Part shown: piece after piece, positions 17,768-25,943 of the stretch
Position numbering within the stretch: position 1 is the stretch's first letter
Layout of the letters: the number at the start of each line of letters is the position of its first letter
Source: Hyphomicrobium sp. CS1BSMeth3
GTDB lineage: Bacteria > Pseudomonadota > Alphaproteobacteria > Rhizobiales > Hyphomicrobiaceae
DNA length: 64,000 nt
Reading direction: 5' to 3'
Assembly (NCBI RefSeq): GCF_900117415.1
Contig: NZ_FPEI01000002.1
Span: 248,001 to 312,000 of the forward strand
Program-made: the position numbers and the translations under genes
Notes under the pieces: generated by a model
The model's database searches: none
The model's input: the letters and a program-made list of their open reading frames with translations, nothing else
What the model was told of the DNA's origin: nothing

Positions 17768-18823
17768 GTGAGAGTTCTCAACACACACTTGCTGGCAACG
17801 GCGCTGATGACGGCGGCAACTTCAATCGCGCTGGCACAAGCGCCCACCGGGAAGGCCGTTCCTGTCACGGTCGATAACTTCCCGCGCGCCGAGTCGGACA
17901 TGTACATGGGCCGGACTGTGAAGGACGGCGGCTTCGGCAAGTTCATGCATTACCGCACGCCGACGGAGATCGACAAACAGACGGTCATCCGCATGAACCG
18001 CGACACGCTCTATTCAGCAGCCGTGTTCGATCTTGATGCCGCCCCGGTGACGGTCACCCTGCCGAATGCCGGCAAGCGCTTCATGTCCCTGCAGGTCATC
18101 AACGCGGATCACTACGTGCCGCTCGTCGTCTACGGGATCAAGCCTGTAACCCTGACCAGGGACTCCGTCGGCACGCGGTACGTGATGGTCGCCGTGCGAA
18201 CGCTCGTCAATCCAACGGATCCCAAAGATCTCGATCAGGTCCATGCGCTGCAGGACGGGATCAAGGTCAACCAGAAGAGCACTGGCACGTTCGAGGTGCC
18301 GAACTGGGATGAGGCATCGCAGAAGCAAATTCGCGATGCGCTGTTGGTGCTCGCATCAAAGATCGACGGGTTCAAGAATGCGTTCGGGCCGAGAGGAAAA
18401 GTCGATCCCATCCGGCATCTCATTGCTACGGCAGCCGGCTGGGGCGGCAACCCCGACAAGGACGCGACGTATTTGAGCTTCGTCCCGGCTCAGAACGATG
18501 GTGCGACCGTCTACAAGCTCACCGTCGGTCAGGTTCCGGTCGACGGGTTCTGGTCCATCAGCGTCTATAACAGCGAGGGATACTTCGAGAAGAACCCCTA
18601 CAATGCCTATTCGATCAATAATCTGACCGCCGCGAAGGACCCCGGCGGTGCGGTCACGGTCCAATTCGGAGGATGCGACGGACGCACGCCGAATTGCCTG
18701 CCGACCATGAAGGGGTGGAACTACACCGTGCGGCTCTACCGCCCGCGCCCCGAAATCCTGGCCGGAAAGTGGAAGTTCCCCGAGGCGCAGCCGATCGAAT
18801 TCACATCGCGCGCTCTTCAGTAG
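17768..18823 (+). CDS. DUF1254/DUF1214 exported protein
   Basis: 351 residues from a GTG at 17768 with AAAGGAGA ahead. A signal peptide (TALMTAATSIALAQA) is followed by a DUF1254 region (VDNFPRAESDMYMG, VIRMNRDTLYSAAVFDLDA) and a C-terminal DUF1214 region (PVDGFWSISVYNSEGYFEKNPYNAYS). It is predicted periplasmic. Members of this group are widespread, beta-rich and of unknown role. It follows the sulfatase by 221 bp, probably with its own promoter. Confidence 0.85.
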   Translation: MRVLNTHLLATALMTAATSIALAQAPTGKAVPVTVDNFPRAESDMYMGRTVKDGGFGKFMHYRTPTEIDKQTVIRMNRDTLYSAAVFDLDAAPVTVTLPNAGKRFMSLQVINADHYVPLVVYGIKPVTLTRDSVGTRYVMVAVRTLVNPTDPKDLDQVHALQDGIKVNQKSTGTFEVPNWDEASQKQIRDALLVLASKIDGFKNAFGPRGKVDPIRHLIATAAGWGGNPDKDATYLSFVPAQNDGATVYKLTVGQVPVDGFWSISVYNSEGYFEKNPYNAYSINNLTAAKDPGGAVTVQFGGCDGRTPNCLPTMKGWNYTVRLYRPRPEILAGKWKFPEAQPIEFTSRALQ

Positions 18824-18934
18824 GCCCGTCGTGCGGCCAGCGCGCAACTGGCAGGTCGTGCAGGACGATTGCAATCACATTCGGATGTGCGAATATCCGA
18901 ATCCACCTGTCAGACGTCCCCAGCGGAGCGGCCC

Positions 18935-20224
18935 TTGTCCTGCCTGAAGAAAGAGATCGCGCTCCCCTCGCGGGCTGGCATCGGCGGCCTCGACTTCAAC
19001 CCCTATGATGTCATGGCGCCGCGCAAGCCTGGTGCGACGCCGGCCGCTGCGAAAAATGGCGCGCGCGTGAAGCACAACAATGTGCCGCCCGAGGGCGTGT
19101 ACCTACCGAACAACAACCGGCTGGCGCCGCACATGCGCTCGCCGGACTACGTGCAGATGTCGACCGCCGCGGCCATCACGCTCGGCGTCATGCCGGGCAA
19201 GATGCACCGCTGCTCCTGCACGCGCTGCCTGAACCTGCTGCTGACCTATCCCGAAGGTTGCCGCGCGAACTGCGCCTACTGCGGACTCGCCCGCCATCGC
19301 GAGGCCGACCGCGACTACGCCGACCGCAATTTCATCCGCGTGGACTGGCCCGCCGTGCCCATGGATCAGGTCGTGGAGATCGTCGCGGAGCAAGGCGAGG
19401 CGACGCCCTTCCACCGCATGTGTATTTCCATGATCACGCACCCGCGCTCCGACGAGGACACGGTGACGGTGCTGCGCAATTGGACGAACCGCATTGATCC
19501 GGCGACCGTGCCCGTCTCGATCCTCTCGAATCCGACGACCATGACGCGCGCCGACGTGCAGCAGCTCCGCGATCTCGGCGCGGACATCTTCACGGTCGCG
19601 CTCGACGCAGCGACGCCTGACCTCTTCGATCGCACGCGCGGCAAGGGCGTCGCGAGCCCGCATTCCTGGGCCAAATACTGGGAGATCCTGGAGGACGCGC
19701 GCGACATCTTTGGCGCTGAGAAATTCGGCGCGCACATCATCGTCGGCATGGGCGAGACGGAGCACGACACGCTGACACTGATCCAGCGCCTCGTGGACAT
19801 GGGCGGGCACAGCCACATGTTCTGCTTCTTCCCGGAGAAGGGGTCGCTCATGGACCACCTTCCGGCAACGCCGCGCGACCAGTGGCGGCGCGTGCAGCTC
19901 GCGCGCTATCTCATCGACTACCGTGGCGTGCGCGTCGAGCACATGCGCTTCGACGAGCAGGGCCGCGTCGCCGACTTCGGCGTTCCCAAGACTGAGCTCG
20001 ATTCAACCATTGACGAGGGCGTTGCGTTCCGCACGTCGGGATGTCCTGGCAAAGTGCGCGAGGACATCTCGGCGTGCGATCGCCCATACGGCGACAGCCC
20101 GCCTTCGAACATCGCGAGCTATCCCTTCCAGCCCGTCGCGGTGGACATCCGCAAGATCCGCCACCAGCTCGACATGGAAAAGCCGGGCGAAGCCTACGTC
20201 GAGGGCGAGGAGTTGGAGGTGTAG
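18935..20224 (+). CDS. Radical SAM enzyme, biotin-synthase-like, with extra cysteine cluster
   Basis: 429 residues from a TTG at 18935 with GGAG 6 nt before it. The [4Fe-4S] site is C109-x3-C113-x2-C116 (CRANCAYCGLA). Three more cysteines come before it (C93, C95, C98: HRCSCTRC), and the tail carries TSGCPG and SACDRPYGDSPPSN, which could hold an auxiliary cluster. The middle (ILSNPTTMTRADVQQL, HIIVGMGETEHDTL, FCFFPEKGSLMDHLP) resembles the BioB/LipS-type barrel. The exact reaction is unknown. A sulfur-inserting LipS-type lipoyl synthase is one possibility, but no lipoate genes are near. It stands alone in its transcription unit. Confidence 0.78.
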   Translation: MSCLKKEIALPSRAGIGGLDFNPYDVMAPRKPGATPAAAKNGARVKHNNVPPEGVYLPNNNRLAPHMRSPDYVQMSTAAAITLGVMPGKMHRCSCTRCLNLLLTYPEGCRANCAYCGLARHREADRDYADRNFIRVDWPAVPMDQVVEIVAEQGEATPFHRMCISMITHPRSDEDTVTVLRNWTNRIDPATVPVSILSNPTTMTRADVQQLRDLGADIFTVALDAATPDLFDRTRGKGVASPHSWAKYWEILEDARDIFGAEKFGAHIIVGMGETEHDTLTLIQRLVDMGGHSHMFCFFPEKGSLMDHLPATPRDQWRRVQLARYLIDYRGVRVEHMRFDEQGRVADFGVPKTELDSTIDEGVAFRTSGCPGKVREDISACDRPYGDSPPSNIASYPFQPVAVDIRKIRHQLDMEKPGEAYVEGEELEV

Positions 20225-20246
20225 GGGAGTCACCGGCGACGCCCAC

Positions 20247-20369
20247 TTCCCCTTCTCCCCGTCCTTCACGGGGAGAAGGTCGGGATGAGGGGCGGGAGCT
20301 GGTTGAAACGTCGGCGTTTGCCGCCGCCCCTCACCCTAACCCTCTCCCCGCACGCGGGGAGAGGGGACA
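20247..20369. repeat. RIME-like intergenic palindrome, copy 1
   Basis: A CCTTCTCCCCG...CGGGGAGAAGG hairpin is followed by GGATGAGGGGCGGGAGCT and a second CCTCTCCCCGC...GCGGGGAGAGG hairpin. It lies between the converging radical SAM and creatininase genes. The layout matches Rhizobium intergenic mosaic elements (RIME). Other copies are at 28259, 40190 and 43791. Confidence 0.8.
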
Positions 20370-20397
20370 GGTCGCGTTCGTTGCGAGCGCTTCCTCA

Positions 20398-21156
20398 CTA
20401 CCCCTTCCACGTCTCTGGATCGCGGACCGCGTCGACGAGCGCATCGCGGCACACGTCCATGAGACGTTTTCCCTTGTCGGCCGTCGATCGGCGGGCGTCG
20501 CCGACGACGCCGGTGGGTGTGAACTCGCCATAAGAGCGATGGCGCAACACCTGCAGCGGCAAAGGCGTCTGCCGCGCAGGCCCGACAGCCTCGGGAAGCT
20601 TCTCGGCGCGCACGAGATCCGGCGCCACGGCCATCATCATGGAGGTCTCGCCTTCGCAGGCGTGCCGCACGCGTTCCTGATCCTCGAGGATGGCCGGCAT
20701 ACCCGGCTGCGCGAGCTCGAAATACGTCGTCACGCGGATGGTGAGGCCCGTCTCGCGCACGAAGTCCGGCAGGAAGGCCGAGAGCGCGCTGATGTTGCCG
20801 CCGTGACCGTTCACGATGAACACGCGCTTGAAACCGTGCCGCTCGATGCTCTTGAGGAAGGCGAGCAACACCGCGCGATAGGTCGGGATGTCGAAGGTGA
20901 AGGTGCCGCCGCGCGGCATGTGGTGCTCGGCCATGCCGCACCAGAGCGTCGGCGCGACGACGATCGGCATCTCGGCTGCGAGCGCCTCGGCCGCGCGCTG
21001 ACACACGGCCTCGCAGAGCACAGTGTCCACGCCGACGGCCATGTGCGGCCCGTGCTGCTCCATGGAGGCAACGGGCATCACGACCAGCGCGCCGGCCTTG
21101 GACTTCTCGACCAGCTCCGGCGCCGTCAGCTCCTTCCACATCACCGACTTCGCCAT
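20398..21156 (-). CDS. Creatininase-family amidohydrolase
   Basis: 252 residues. Metal-dependent amidohydrolase of the creatininase/MftE group. Metal ligands appear as ASMEQHGPHMAVGVDT and VNGHGGN, with the late Glu in ACEGETSMMM. The ATG at 21156 lies 7 bp after the transaldolase stop with GGAG before it, so the two are cotranscribed. The substrate is unknown: family members act on creatinine, formamidopyrimidines or peptide-like amides. Confidence 0.87.
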   Translation of the reverse strand: MAKSVMWKELTAPELVEKSKAGALVVMPVASMEQHGPHMAVGVDTVLCEAVCQRAAEALAAEMPIVVAPTLWCGMAEHHMPRGGTFTFDIPTYRAVLLAFLKSIERHGFKRVFIVNGHGGNISALSAFLPDFVRETGLTIRVTTYFELAQPGMPAILEDQERVRHACEGETSMMMAVAPDLVRAEKLPEAVGPARQTPLPLQVLRHRSYGEFTPTGVVGDARRSTADKGKRLMDVCRDALVDAVRDPETWKG

Positions 21157-21163
21157 CGCCGCA

Positions 21164-21823
21164 TTACTCCTTGATGACCTGGCCGGTCTTCTGCCAATCC
21201 GCCATGAAGGCTTCGAGGCCCTTGTCGGTGAGCGGATGCTTGATGAGCGCCTGGAGGATCTTCGGCGGGATGGTCGCAACGTCCGCGCCGGCGAGCGCCA
21301 CCTGCTTCACATGCTCTTCCGAGCGGATCGAGGCCGCGAGGATCTCCGTCCCGAGTTCCGGGTAGTTGTCGTAAATCGTGCGGATGTCCTGGATGAGCTC
21401 GACGCCGTTCTGACCGATGTCATCCAGGCGGCCGATGAAGGGCGAGATGAACGTTGCGCCGGCTTTGGCGGCGAGCAGCGCCTGGTTCGCGGAGAAGCAC
21501 AGCGTCACGTTGACCATGATGTCGTCGTCGGTCAGCGCGCGGCAGGCCTTGAGGCCGTCCCACGTCAGCGGCACCTTCACAGCGACGTTGTCGGCGATGT
21601 CGGCCAGGATCTCGCCCTCGCGGATCATGCCCGCGGCATCGAGCGCCGTGACCTCGGCCGAGACCGGCCCCTCCACGATGTCGCAGATCTCCTCGATGAT
21701 GGTCTTGAAATCACGCCCCGTTTTCGCCACCAGGGAGGGGTTCGTGGTCACGCCGTCGAGGAGGCCCAAGGAGGCCAGCTCACGGATTTCGGCGACATCC
21801 GCCGTATCGACGAAGAACTTCAT
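21164..21823 (-). CDS. tal: Transaldolase, short type
   Basis: 219 residues of the TalC/FSA-size family, cytosolic, non-oxidative pentose phosphate route. The Schiff-base lysine is K83 ([12 protein letters not shown]). SAEVTA has Glu at the position where fructose-6-phosphate aldolase has Gln, and GRLDDIGQ lacks the FSA tyrosine, so a transaldolase reaction is more likely than aldolase. It is first in a two-gene unit with the creatininase gene and divergent from priA. Confidence 0.88.
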   Translation of the reverse strand: MKFFVDTADVAEIRELASLGLLDGVTTNPSLVAKTGRDFKTIIEEICDIVEGPVSAEVTALDAAGMIREGEILADIADNVAVKVPLTWDGLKACRALTDDDIMVNVTLCFSANQALLAAKAGATFISPFIGRLDDIGQNGVELIQDIRTIYDNYPELGTEILAASIRSEEHVKQVALAGADVATIPPKILQALIKHPLTDKGLEAFMADWQKTGQVIKE

Positions 21824-21951
21824 GGGTACTCCTCCTGGGGACCAGCCGGGACCGCCCTCGGATCGCCGCCCGTGAGCGGCTAAAGTGGCGGGCTGATTCG
21901 AGCTGTAGTCCTAGTCTGAGTGTAGGGTCTTTGGAAGACTTGCTTGCAACG

Positions 21952-24156
21952 ATGCTTGGTCCACCCGCCGTCGCGCGCCCGCGCGTGCCGGTGCTGCTGC
22001 CCGTTGCCCTCGACCAGACCTACGACTACGCCGTACCCGCCGGTTTGGAGATCGAGCCCGGCGATTTCGTGATCGTCCCCTTCGGGCCGCAGACCCGCAT
22101 CGGCCTCGTCTGGGACCAGCCGGTCGGGGACCAGGGCAAGCCCGTCGACGAGAAGAAACTCAAGGCCATTATCGAGCGGATGGACGTGCCAGGCCTGCCG
22201 GCCATCTCGCTGCGCTTTGCCGAGTGGGTCGGGCGCTACACGCTGGCGCCGCTCGGTATGGTCGTGCGCATGATGATGAGCGCGCAGGCGGCCTTCGAGC
22301 CGGCCAAGCCGCGCCTCGGCGTCGCGCGCGTCGAAGGGGCCGCCGAACCGCCACGCATGACGCCGGCCAGGAAGCGGGCACTGGACATTGCGGCCGACGG
22401 CCTGATCCGCGCCAAGAGTGCGCTGGCTTCCGAGGCGGCGTGCAGCGCGGGCGTGATCGATGGACTAATCGAAGCGGGCTGTCTCGTCGAGGTCGTGATC
22501 CCGGAGCGGCGCTTTCCACGTCCCGATCCCGCGCACGCGACCGTCACGTTCACGGATGCCCAGCAGGAGGCAGTCGAGACGCTGGCCGCTGCCGTCGAGG
22601 CCGGGACGTTCTCCGTCTCGCTGCTCGATGGCGTGACCGGCTCGGGCAAGACGGAAGTCTATTTCGAGGCCGTCGCGCGCACGCTCGATCAGGGACGGCA
22701 GGCACTGATCATGCTGCCCGAGATCGCGCTCACCAGCCAGTTCATGGACCGCTTCAAGGCGCGCTTCGGTGCGCCCCCGGCGGAGTGGCACTCGGCCCTT
22801 TCCGGCCCCGAGCGCGGGCGCGTGTGGCGCGCCGCAGCGACCGGCGAAGCACGCGTGATCGTCGGCGCGCGCTCGGCATTGTTCCTGCCCTATGCGGACC
22901 TCGGCCTCATCGTCGTCGACGAAGAGCACGACCCGGGCTTCAAGCAGGAGGATCGCGTTCACTACCAGGGCCGCGACATGAGCGTCGTGCGCGCGCATCT
23001 CGGCCGCGCGGCCGTGGTGCTGGCCTCCGCGACGCCTTCCATCGAAAGCCACGTGAATGCCCGAACCGGGCGCTATCGCCATCTGATCCTGCCGGGTCGC
23101 TATACCGGCGTGGATCTTCCCGAGATCACGCCGATCGACCTGCGCTCAGCGCCGCCGGAAAAAGGCCGTTGGCTTTCGCCCGTGCTGGTCGAGGCCATGG
23201 CCGAGACCATGGCCAAGCGCCAGCAGACGCTGCTCTTCCTCAACCGGCGCGGCTATGCCCCGCTCACGCTCTGCCGCTCGTGTGGCCACCGCATTGAATG
23301 CCCGCAGTGCACGGCTTGGCTCGTCGAGCACCGCTTCCGCAATCGGCTGAACTGCCATCACTGCGGCTTCTCCATGCCGCTCCCTTCCAAATGCCCGAAG
23401 TGCGGGGAGGCCGACAGCCTCGTTGCCTGCGGTCCCGGCGTCGAGCGCATTGACGAGGAAGTGCGCGAGCGTTTTCCCGAGGCGCGCATTGCGCTCCTCT
23501 CCTCGGACCTCATTCCCTCGCTCACCGAGATGCGCGACATCATCAAGCGCATCGAGGGCGGCGAAATCGACATCATCATCGGGACGCAGATCGTGGCCAA
23601 GGGCCACCATTTCCCGGATCTCTCGATCGTCGGCGTGATCGACGGCGACCTCGGCCTCGCCCAGGGCGCCGACCCGCGCGCCGCCGAGCGCACCTTCCAG
23701 CTCCTCCATCAGGTGACGGGCCGCGCCGGCCGCGCGCTCGCCAAGGGCGCCGGCTACATCCAGACGCACATGCCCGAGCACCCGGTCATGGACGCCATCG
23801 TGCGCGGCGACCGCGAGGCCTTCATCGAGCGCGAGATCCGCACGCGCCAGCTCGCCATGCTGCCGCCCTTTGGCCGGCTGGCCTCGCTGATCGTCTCGGC
23901 CCGTCATAAGGAGACCGCAGAGAGCGTCGCCCGCGACATTGCCCGGCGCGCGCCCGCCGCCCCCCGCATCGAGGTGCTCGGCCCCGCGGAGGCCCCTATC
24001 TCCGTGATCCGGGGGCGCTACCGCTGGCGCCTCTTGCTGAAGGCCCCCCGCGAGCTGGACATCCAGGCCTATCTCCGTGCCTGGCTGGCCGAGATCCCCG
24101 AGATCAAGGGCGACCTGCGCCTCACGGTCGATATCGACCCCTACAGCTTTCTCTAG
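21952..24156 (+). CDS. priA: Primosomal protein N' (replication restart helicase)
   Basis: 734 residues. The Walker A motif is GVTGSGKTEVY, DEAD-like motif VVDEEHDPGFKQED, and the zinc-binding cysteines run CRSCGHRIECPQC...CHHCG...CPKCG. The N-terminal 3'BD domain starts with VPVLLPVALDQTYDYAVP. It reloads the replicative helicase at stalled forks. The ATG at 21952 is used; a TTG at 21931 (AGGG ahead) would add seven residues. A double-palindrome element starts 3 nt after the stop. Confidence 0.95.
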   Translation: MLGPPAVARPRVPVLLPVALDQTYDYAVPAGLEIEPGDFVIVPFGPQTRIGLVWDQPVGDQGKPVDEKKLKAIIERMDVPGLPAISLRFAEWVGRYTLAPLGMVVRMMMSAQAAFEPAKPRLGVARVEGAAEPPRMTPARKRALDIAADGLIRAKSALASEAACSAGVIDGLIEAGCLVEVVIPERRFPRPDPAHATVTFTDAQQEAVETLAAAVEAGTFSVSLLDGVTGSGKTEVYFEAVARTLDQGRQALIMLPEIALTSQFMDRFKARFGAPPAEWHSALSGPERGRVWRAAATGEARVIVGARSALFLPYADLGLIVVDEEHDPGFKQEDRVHYQGRDMSVVRAHLGRAAVVLASATPSIESHVNARTGRYRHLILPGRYTGVDLPEITPIDLRSAPPEKGRWLSPVLVEAMAETMAKRQQTLLFLNRRGYAPLTLCRSCGHRIECPQCTAWLVEHRFRNRLNCHHCGFSMPLPSKCPKCGEADSLVACGPGVERIDEEVRERFPEARIALLSSDLIPSLTEMRDIIKRIEGGEIDIIIGTQIVAKGHHFPDLSIVGVIDGDLGLAQGADPRAAERTFQLLHQVTGRAGRALAKGAGYIQTHMPEHPVMDAIVRGDREAFIEREIRTRQLAMLPPFGRLASLIVSARHKETAESVARDIARRAPAAPRIEVLGPAEAPISVIRGRYRWRLLLKAPRELDIQAYLRAWLAEIPEIKGDLRLTVDIDPYSFL

Positions 24157-24159
24157 CTC

Positions 24160-24323
24160 GTGTGATGATCGAGAAATTCGCCAGATCTCGGGGCGCGGTA
24201 CCGAGCGAATTTCTCGATCTGAATCACACGAGCAAGATTATGATTCTAGTGTCCCTTTTGATTCCGAAGTTCGCTCGGGACGCCAGCATCGAGGTGGGGC
24301 GAACTTCGGAATCGGGACACTAG
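24160..24323. repeat. Double-palindrome element, copy 1
   Basis: 164 bp made of two long hairpins. Hairpin 1 has arms GTGTGAT-ATCGAGAAATTCGC and the complement, with a 23-nt loop. Hairpin 2 runs from CTAGTGTCCC to GGGACACTAG with inner arms ATTCCGAAGTTCGC/GCGAACTTCGGAAT and a 24-nt loop. Other copies are at 25212-25371 and 58166-58329. An ATG-initiated frame of 52 codons crosses this copy and ends in its terminal TAG, but is probably fortuitous. Confidence 0.9.
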
Positions 24324-24465
24324 CGGCCATCTGTCCCAGCCCTGCGGCGAACGGCTCAACGAGCGGGCCCAATACTGCCGTATTGAACGGAATTATGGCG
24401 CCGCAACAAGCATTGTTGCTCCGGGCTAAGATATCAGAATTGCTCGGAAATTATGCTTAACATAG

Positions 24466-24550
24466 CTGTCATTCGGGAGCAGTATTGTGCAACGCAATAG
24501 AGAACCCGATATGACAGTGTGAGACCGGTGCCGCCAAAGAGCACCGGCTC
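24466..24550 (+). promoter_or_regulatory. Structured 5' leader of GNAT gene (two hairpins)
   Basis: CTGTCATtCGGG (24466-24477) pairs with CCCGATATGACAG (24505-24517) and encloses an inner TATTG/CAATA stem. A second stem, CCGGTGC (24525-24531) with GCACCGG (24541-24547), follows at once. The GNAT start is 27 nt further on. This could be a cis-regulatory RNA or an operator pair. Confidence 0.45.
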
Positions 24551-24576
24551 GCGTGTGCCAACTCAAGGGGTACATC

Positions 24577-25212
24577 ATGAGCAACACAACATCGCGCGCC
24601 GTCATAGACCCTGACGACGCACCCGAGGCGCTGCAGCCCGGAACCCGCGCGATCTCGGCCGCGACCGTGCGCAAGCTTTGGCCGACCGAGGCCGAACTCT
24701 TTCGCAACCATCTGCTTCGGCTCGACAAAGACAGCCGACGGCTGCGCTTTGCGCATGGCGTGTCGGACAGCTTCATCGAGGACTATGCCGCGCGCATGAA
24801 CGACATGGGCTCGATCGTCTTCGGCTACTTCGTCGATGGCGAGATCCGCGCGGCGGCAGAGTTGCGCAAGCTCGCCGATGACTGGGGCGTGGAGGCGGAG
24901 GCCGCTTTCTCGGTCGAGCGCACCTATCAGGATCAGGGCATCGGCTCGGCCCTCATGGGCCGCGTCATCCGCTCGGCGCGCAATCGCGGCATCAGGCTCC
25001 TCTTCATGAGCTGCCTCGCCGAGAACGCGAAGATGCAGGCCATCGCCAGAAAGCACGAGGCGGATCTGCGCTTCGAGTACGGCGAGGTGATCGGCGAGAT
25101 CATCCCCGATGGGCCGGACTACTTCTCGCTCCTCGCCGAGGCCGCCGACGACCGCGTCGGCTACATGATGGCGGTTCTGGATCTCTCCTCGCGCCTCGTG
25201 AAGGCCGCCTAG
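24577..25212 (+). CDS. GNAT-family N-acetyltransferase
   Basis: 211 residues from the ATG at 24577 (AAGGGG ahead). Acetyl-CoA binding motif A is visible as AAFSVERTYQDQGIGSALMGRVIRSARNRGI, with motif B LLFMSCLAENAKMQAIARKHE. The opening (RAISAATVRKLWPTEAELFRNHLLRL) resembles protein acetyltransferase-like GNAT domains. The substrate is unknown. The stop codon TAG is the left border of a double-palindrome element, and another copy lies upstream, so the gene is bracketed by direct repeats. Confidence 0.87.
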   Translation: MSNTTSRAVIDPDDAPEALQPGTRAISAATVRKLWPTEAELFRNHLLRLDKDSRRLRFAHGVSDSFIEDYAARMNDMGSIVFGYFVDGEIRAAAELRKLADDWGVEAEAAFSVERTYQDQGIGSALMGRVIRSARNRGIRLLFMSCLAENAKMQAIARKHEADLRFEYGEVIGEIIPDGPDYFSLLAEAADDRVGYMMAVLDLSSRLVKAA

Positions 25213-25371
25213 TGTGATGATCGAGAAATTCGCCATATCAGGCGGCACGGTACCGAGCGAATTTCTCGATCTGAATCACACGAGCAAGATTATGATTCTA
25301 GTGTCCCGATTCCGAAGTTCGCCCCACCTCGATGCTGGCGTCCCGAGCGAACTTACGGATAGGGACACTAG
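25212..25371. repeat. Double-palindrome element, copy 2 (second hairpin inverted)
   Basis: 160 bp. Hairpin 1 has the same orientation and size as in copy 1. The 24-nt loop of hairpin 2 and its left arm are the exact reverse complement of the corresponding part of copy 1. The left border overlaps the stop codon of the GNAT gene. The right end reads GGGACACTAG. Confidence 0.9.
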
Positions 25372-25508
25372 TTACTGAACCGGGGATACTCGGACAATCG
25401 TCACAGGTTTGACCTGTTCCGACGCGATGGAATGTGCTGGCCGTGGTTGCCTCGCGAGGCACTGCGCGCTAGCACAACTACGAACGCACGGACCGGCGGC
25501 ACCTGCGG

Positions 25509-25931
25509 ATGACCGAAAGCCTCACACAGCTCATCAAGGAGAACCGCACGCTCGCCGTGGTCGCGGTGATCCTGCTGCTGCTCGTCTTCGTGCCGCCCGT
25601 GCGCGCGGCGACCAAGGTCGCACTGCGCATCCTGGCGCGAATTCTCCTGCTGCTGGCGCTCATTGCGCTCGTTAGTGACGGCACGCGCACAATCGCCAAT
25701 GACAGCGGCATCGTGATCACCTCCGCGCTCCAGTACTGGAACGAGGCTGCCCCGACGATGCTCGAGAACCTGAAGCGGACGCTTTCGCTGAAGATCCATC
25801 CGCTTTTCTGGGACGGGTTGCTGGTGCCATTGCTGAGCCTGCCGGCCTGGCTCGTTCTCAGCGGGACGGCGCTCCTTATCCTCTATCTCGCCCGCAAGCG
25901 GCGCGAGACGAACATCTTCGCAAATGCCTGA
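25509..25931 (+). CDS. Small integral membrane protein, unknown function
   Basis: 140 residues. Transmembrane helices are at about 14-33 (LAVVAVILLLLVFVPPV), 40-57 (ILARILLLLALIALVSD) and 105-126 (LVPLLSLPAWLVLSGTALLILYLA), with a basic C-terminal tail. It has no recognised domain. It lies 12 bp ahead of the SDR gene on the same strand and is probably cotranscribed with it. Confidence 0.7.
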   Translation: MTESLTQLIKENRTLAVVAVILLLLVFVPPVRAATKVALRILARILLLLALIALVSDGTRTIANDSGIVITSALQYWNEAAPTMLENLKRTLSLKIHPLFWDGLLVPLLSLPAWLVLSGTALLILYLARKRRETNIFANA

Positions 25932-25943
25932 ACGAGGCGACCG

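Noticed and set aside
20247-20369. Regularly shaped CCTTCTCCCC repeats considered as CRISPR
   Set aside because: Copies are dispersed singly, palindromic throughout, and there are no spacers or cas genes.
21164-21823. Fructose-6-phosphate aldolase (FSA)
   Set aside because: The diagnostic Gln and Tyr of FSA are replaced by the Glu and non-Tyr residues typical of transaldolase.
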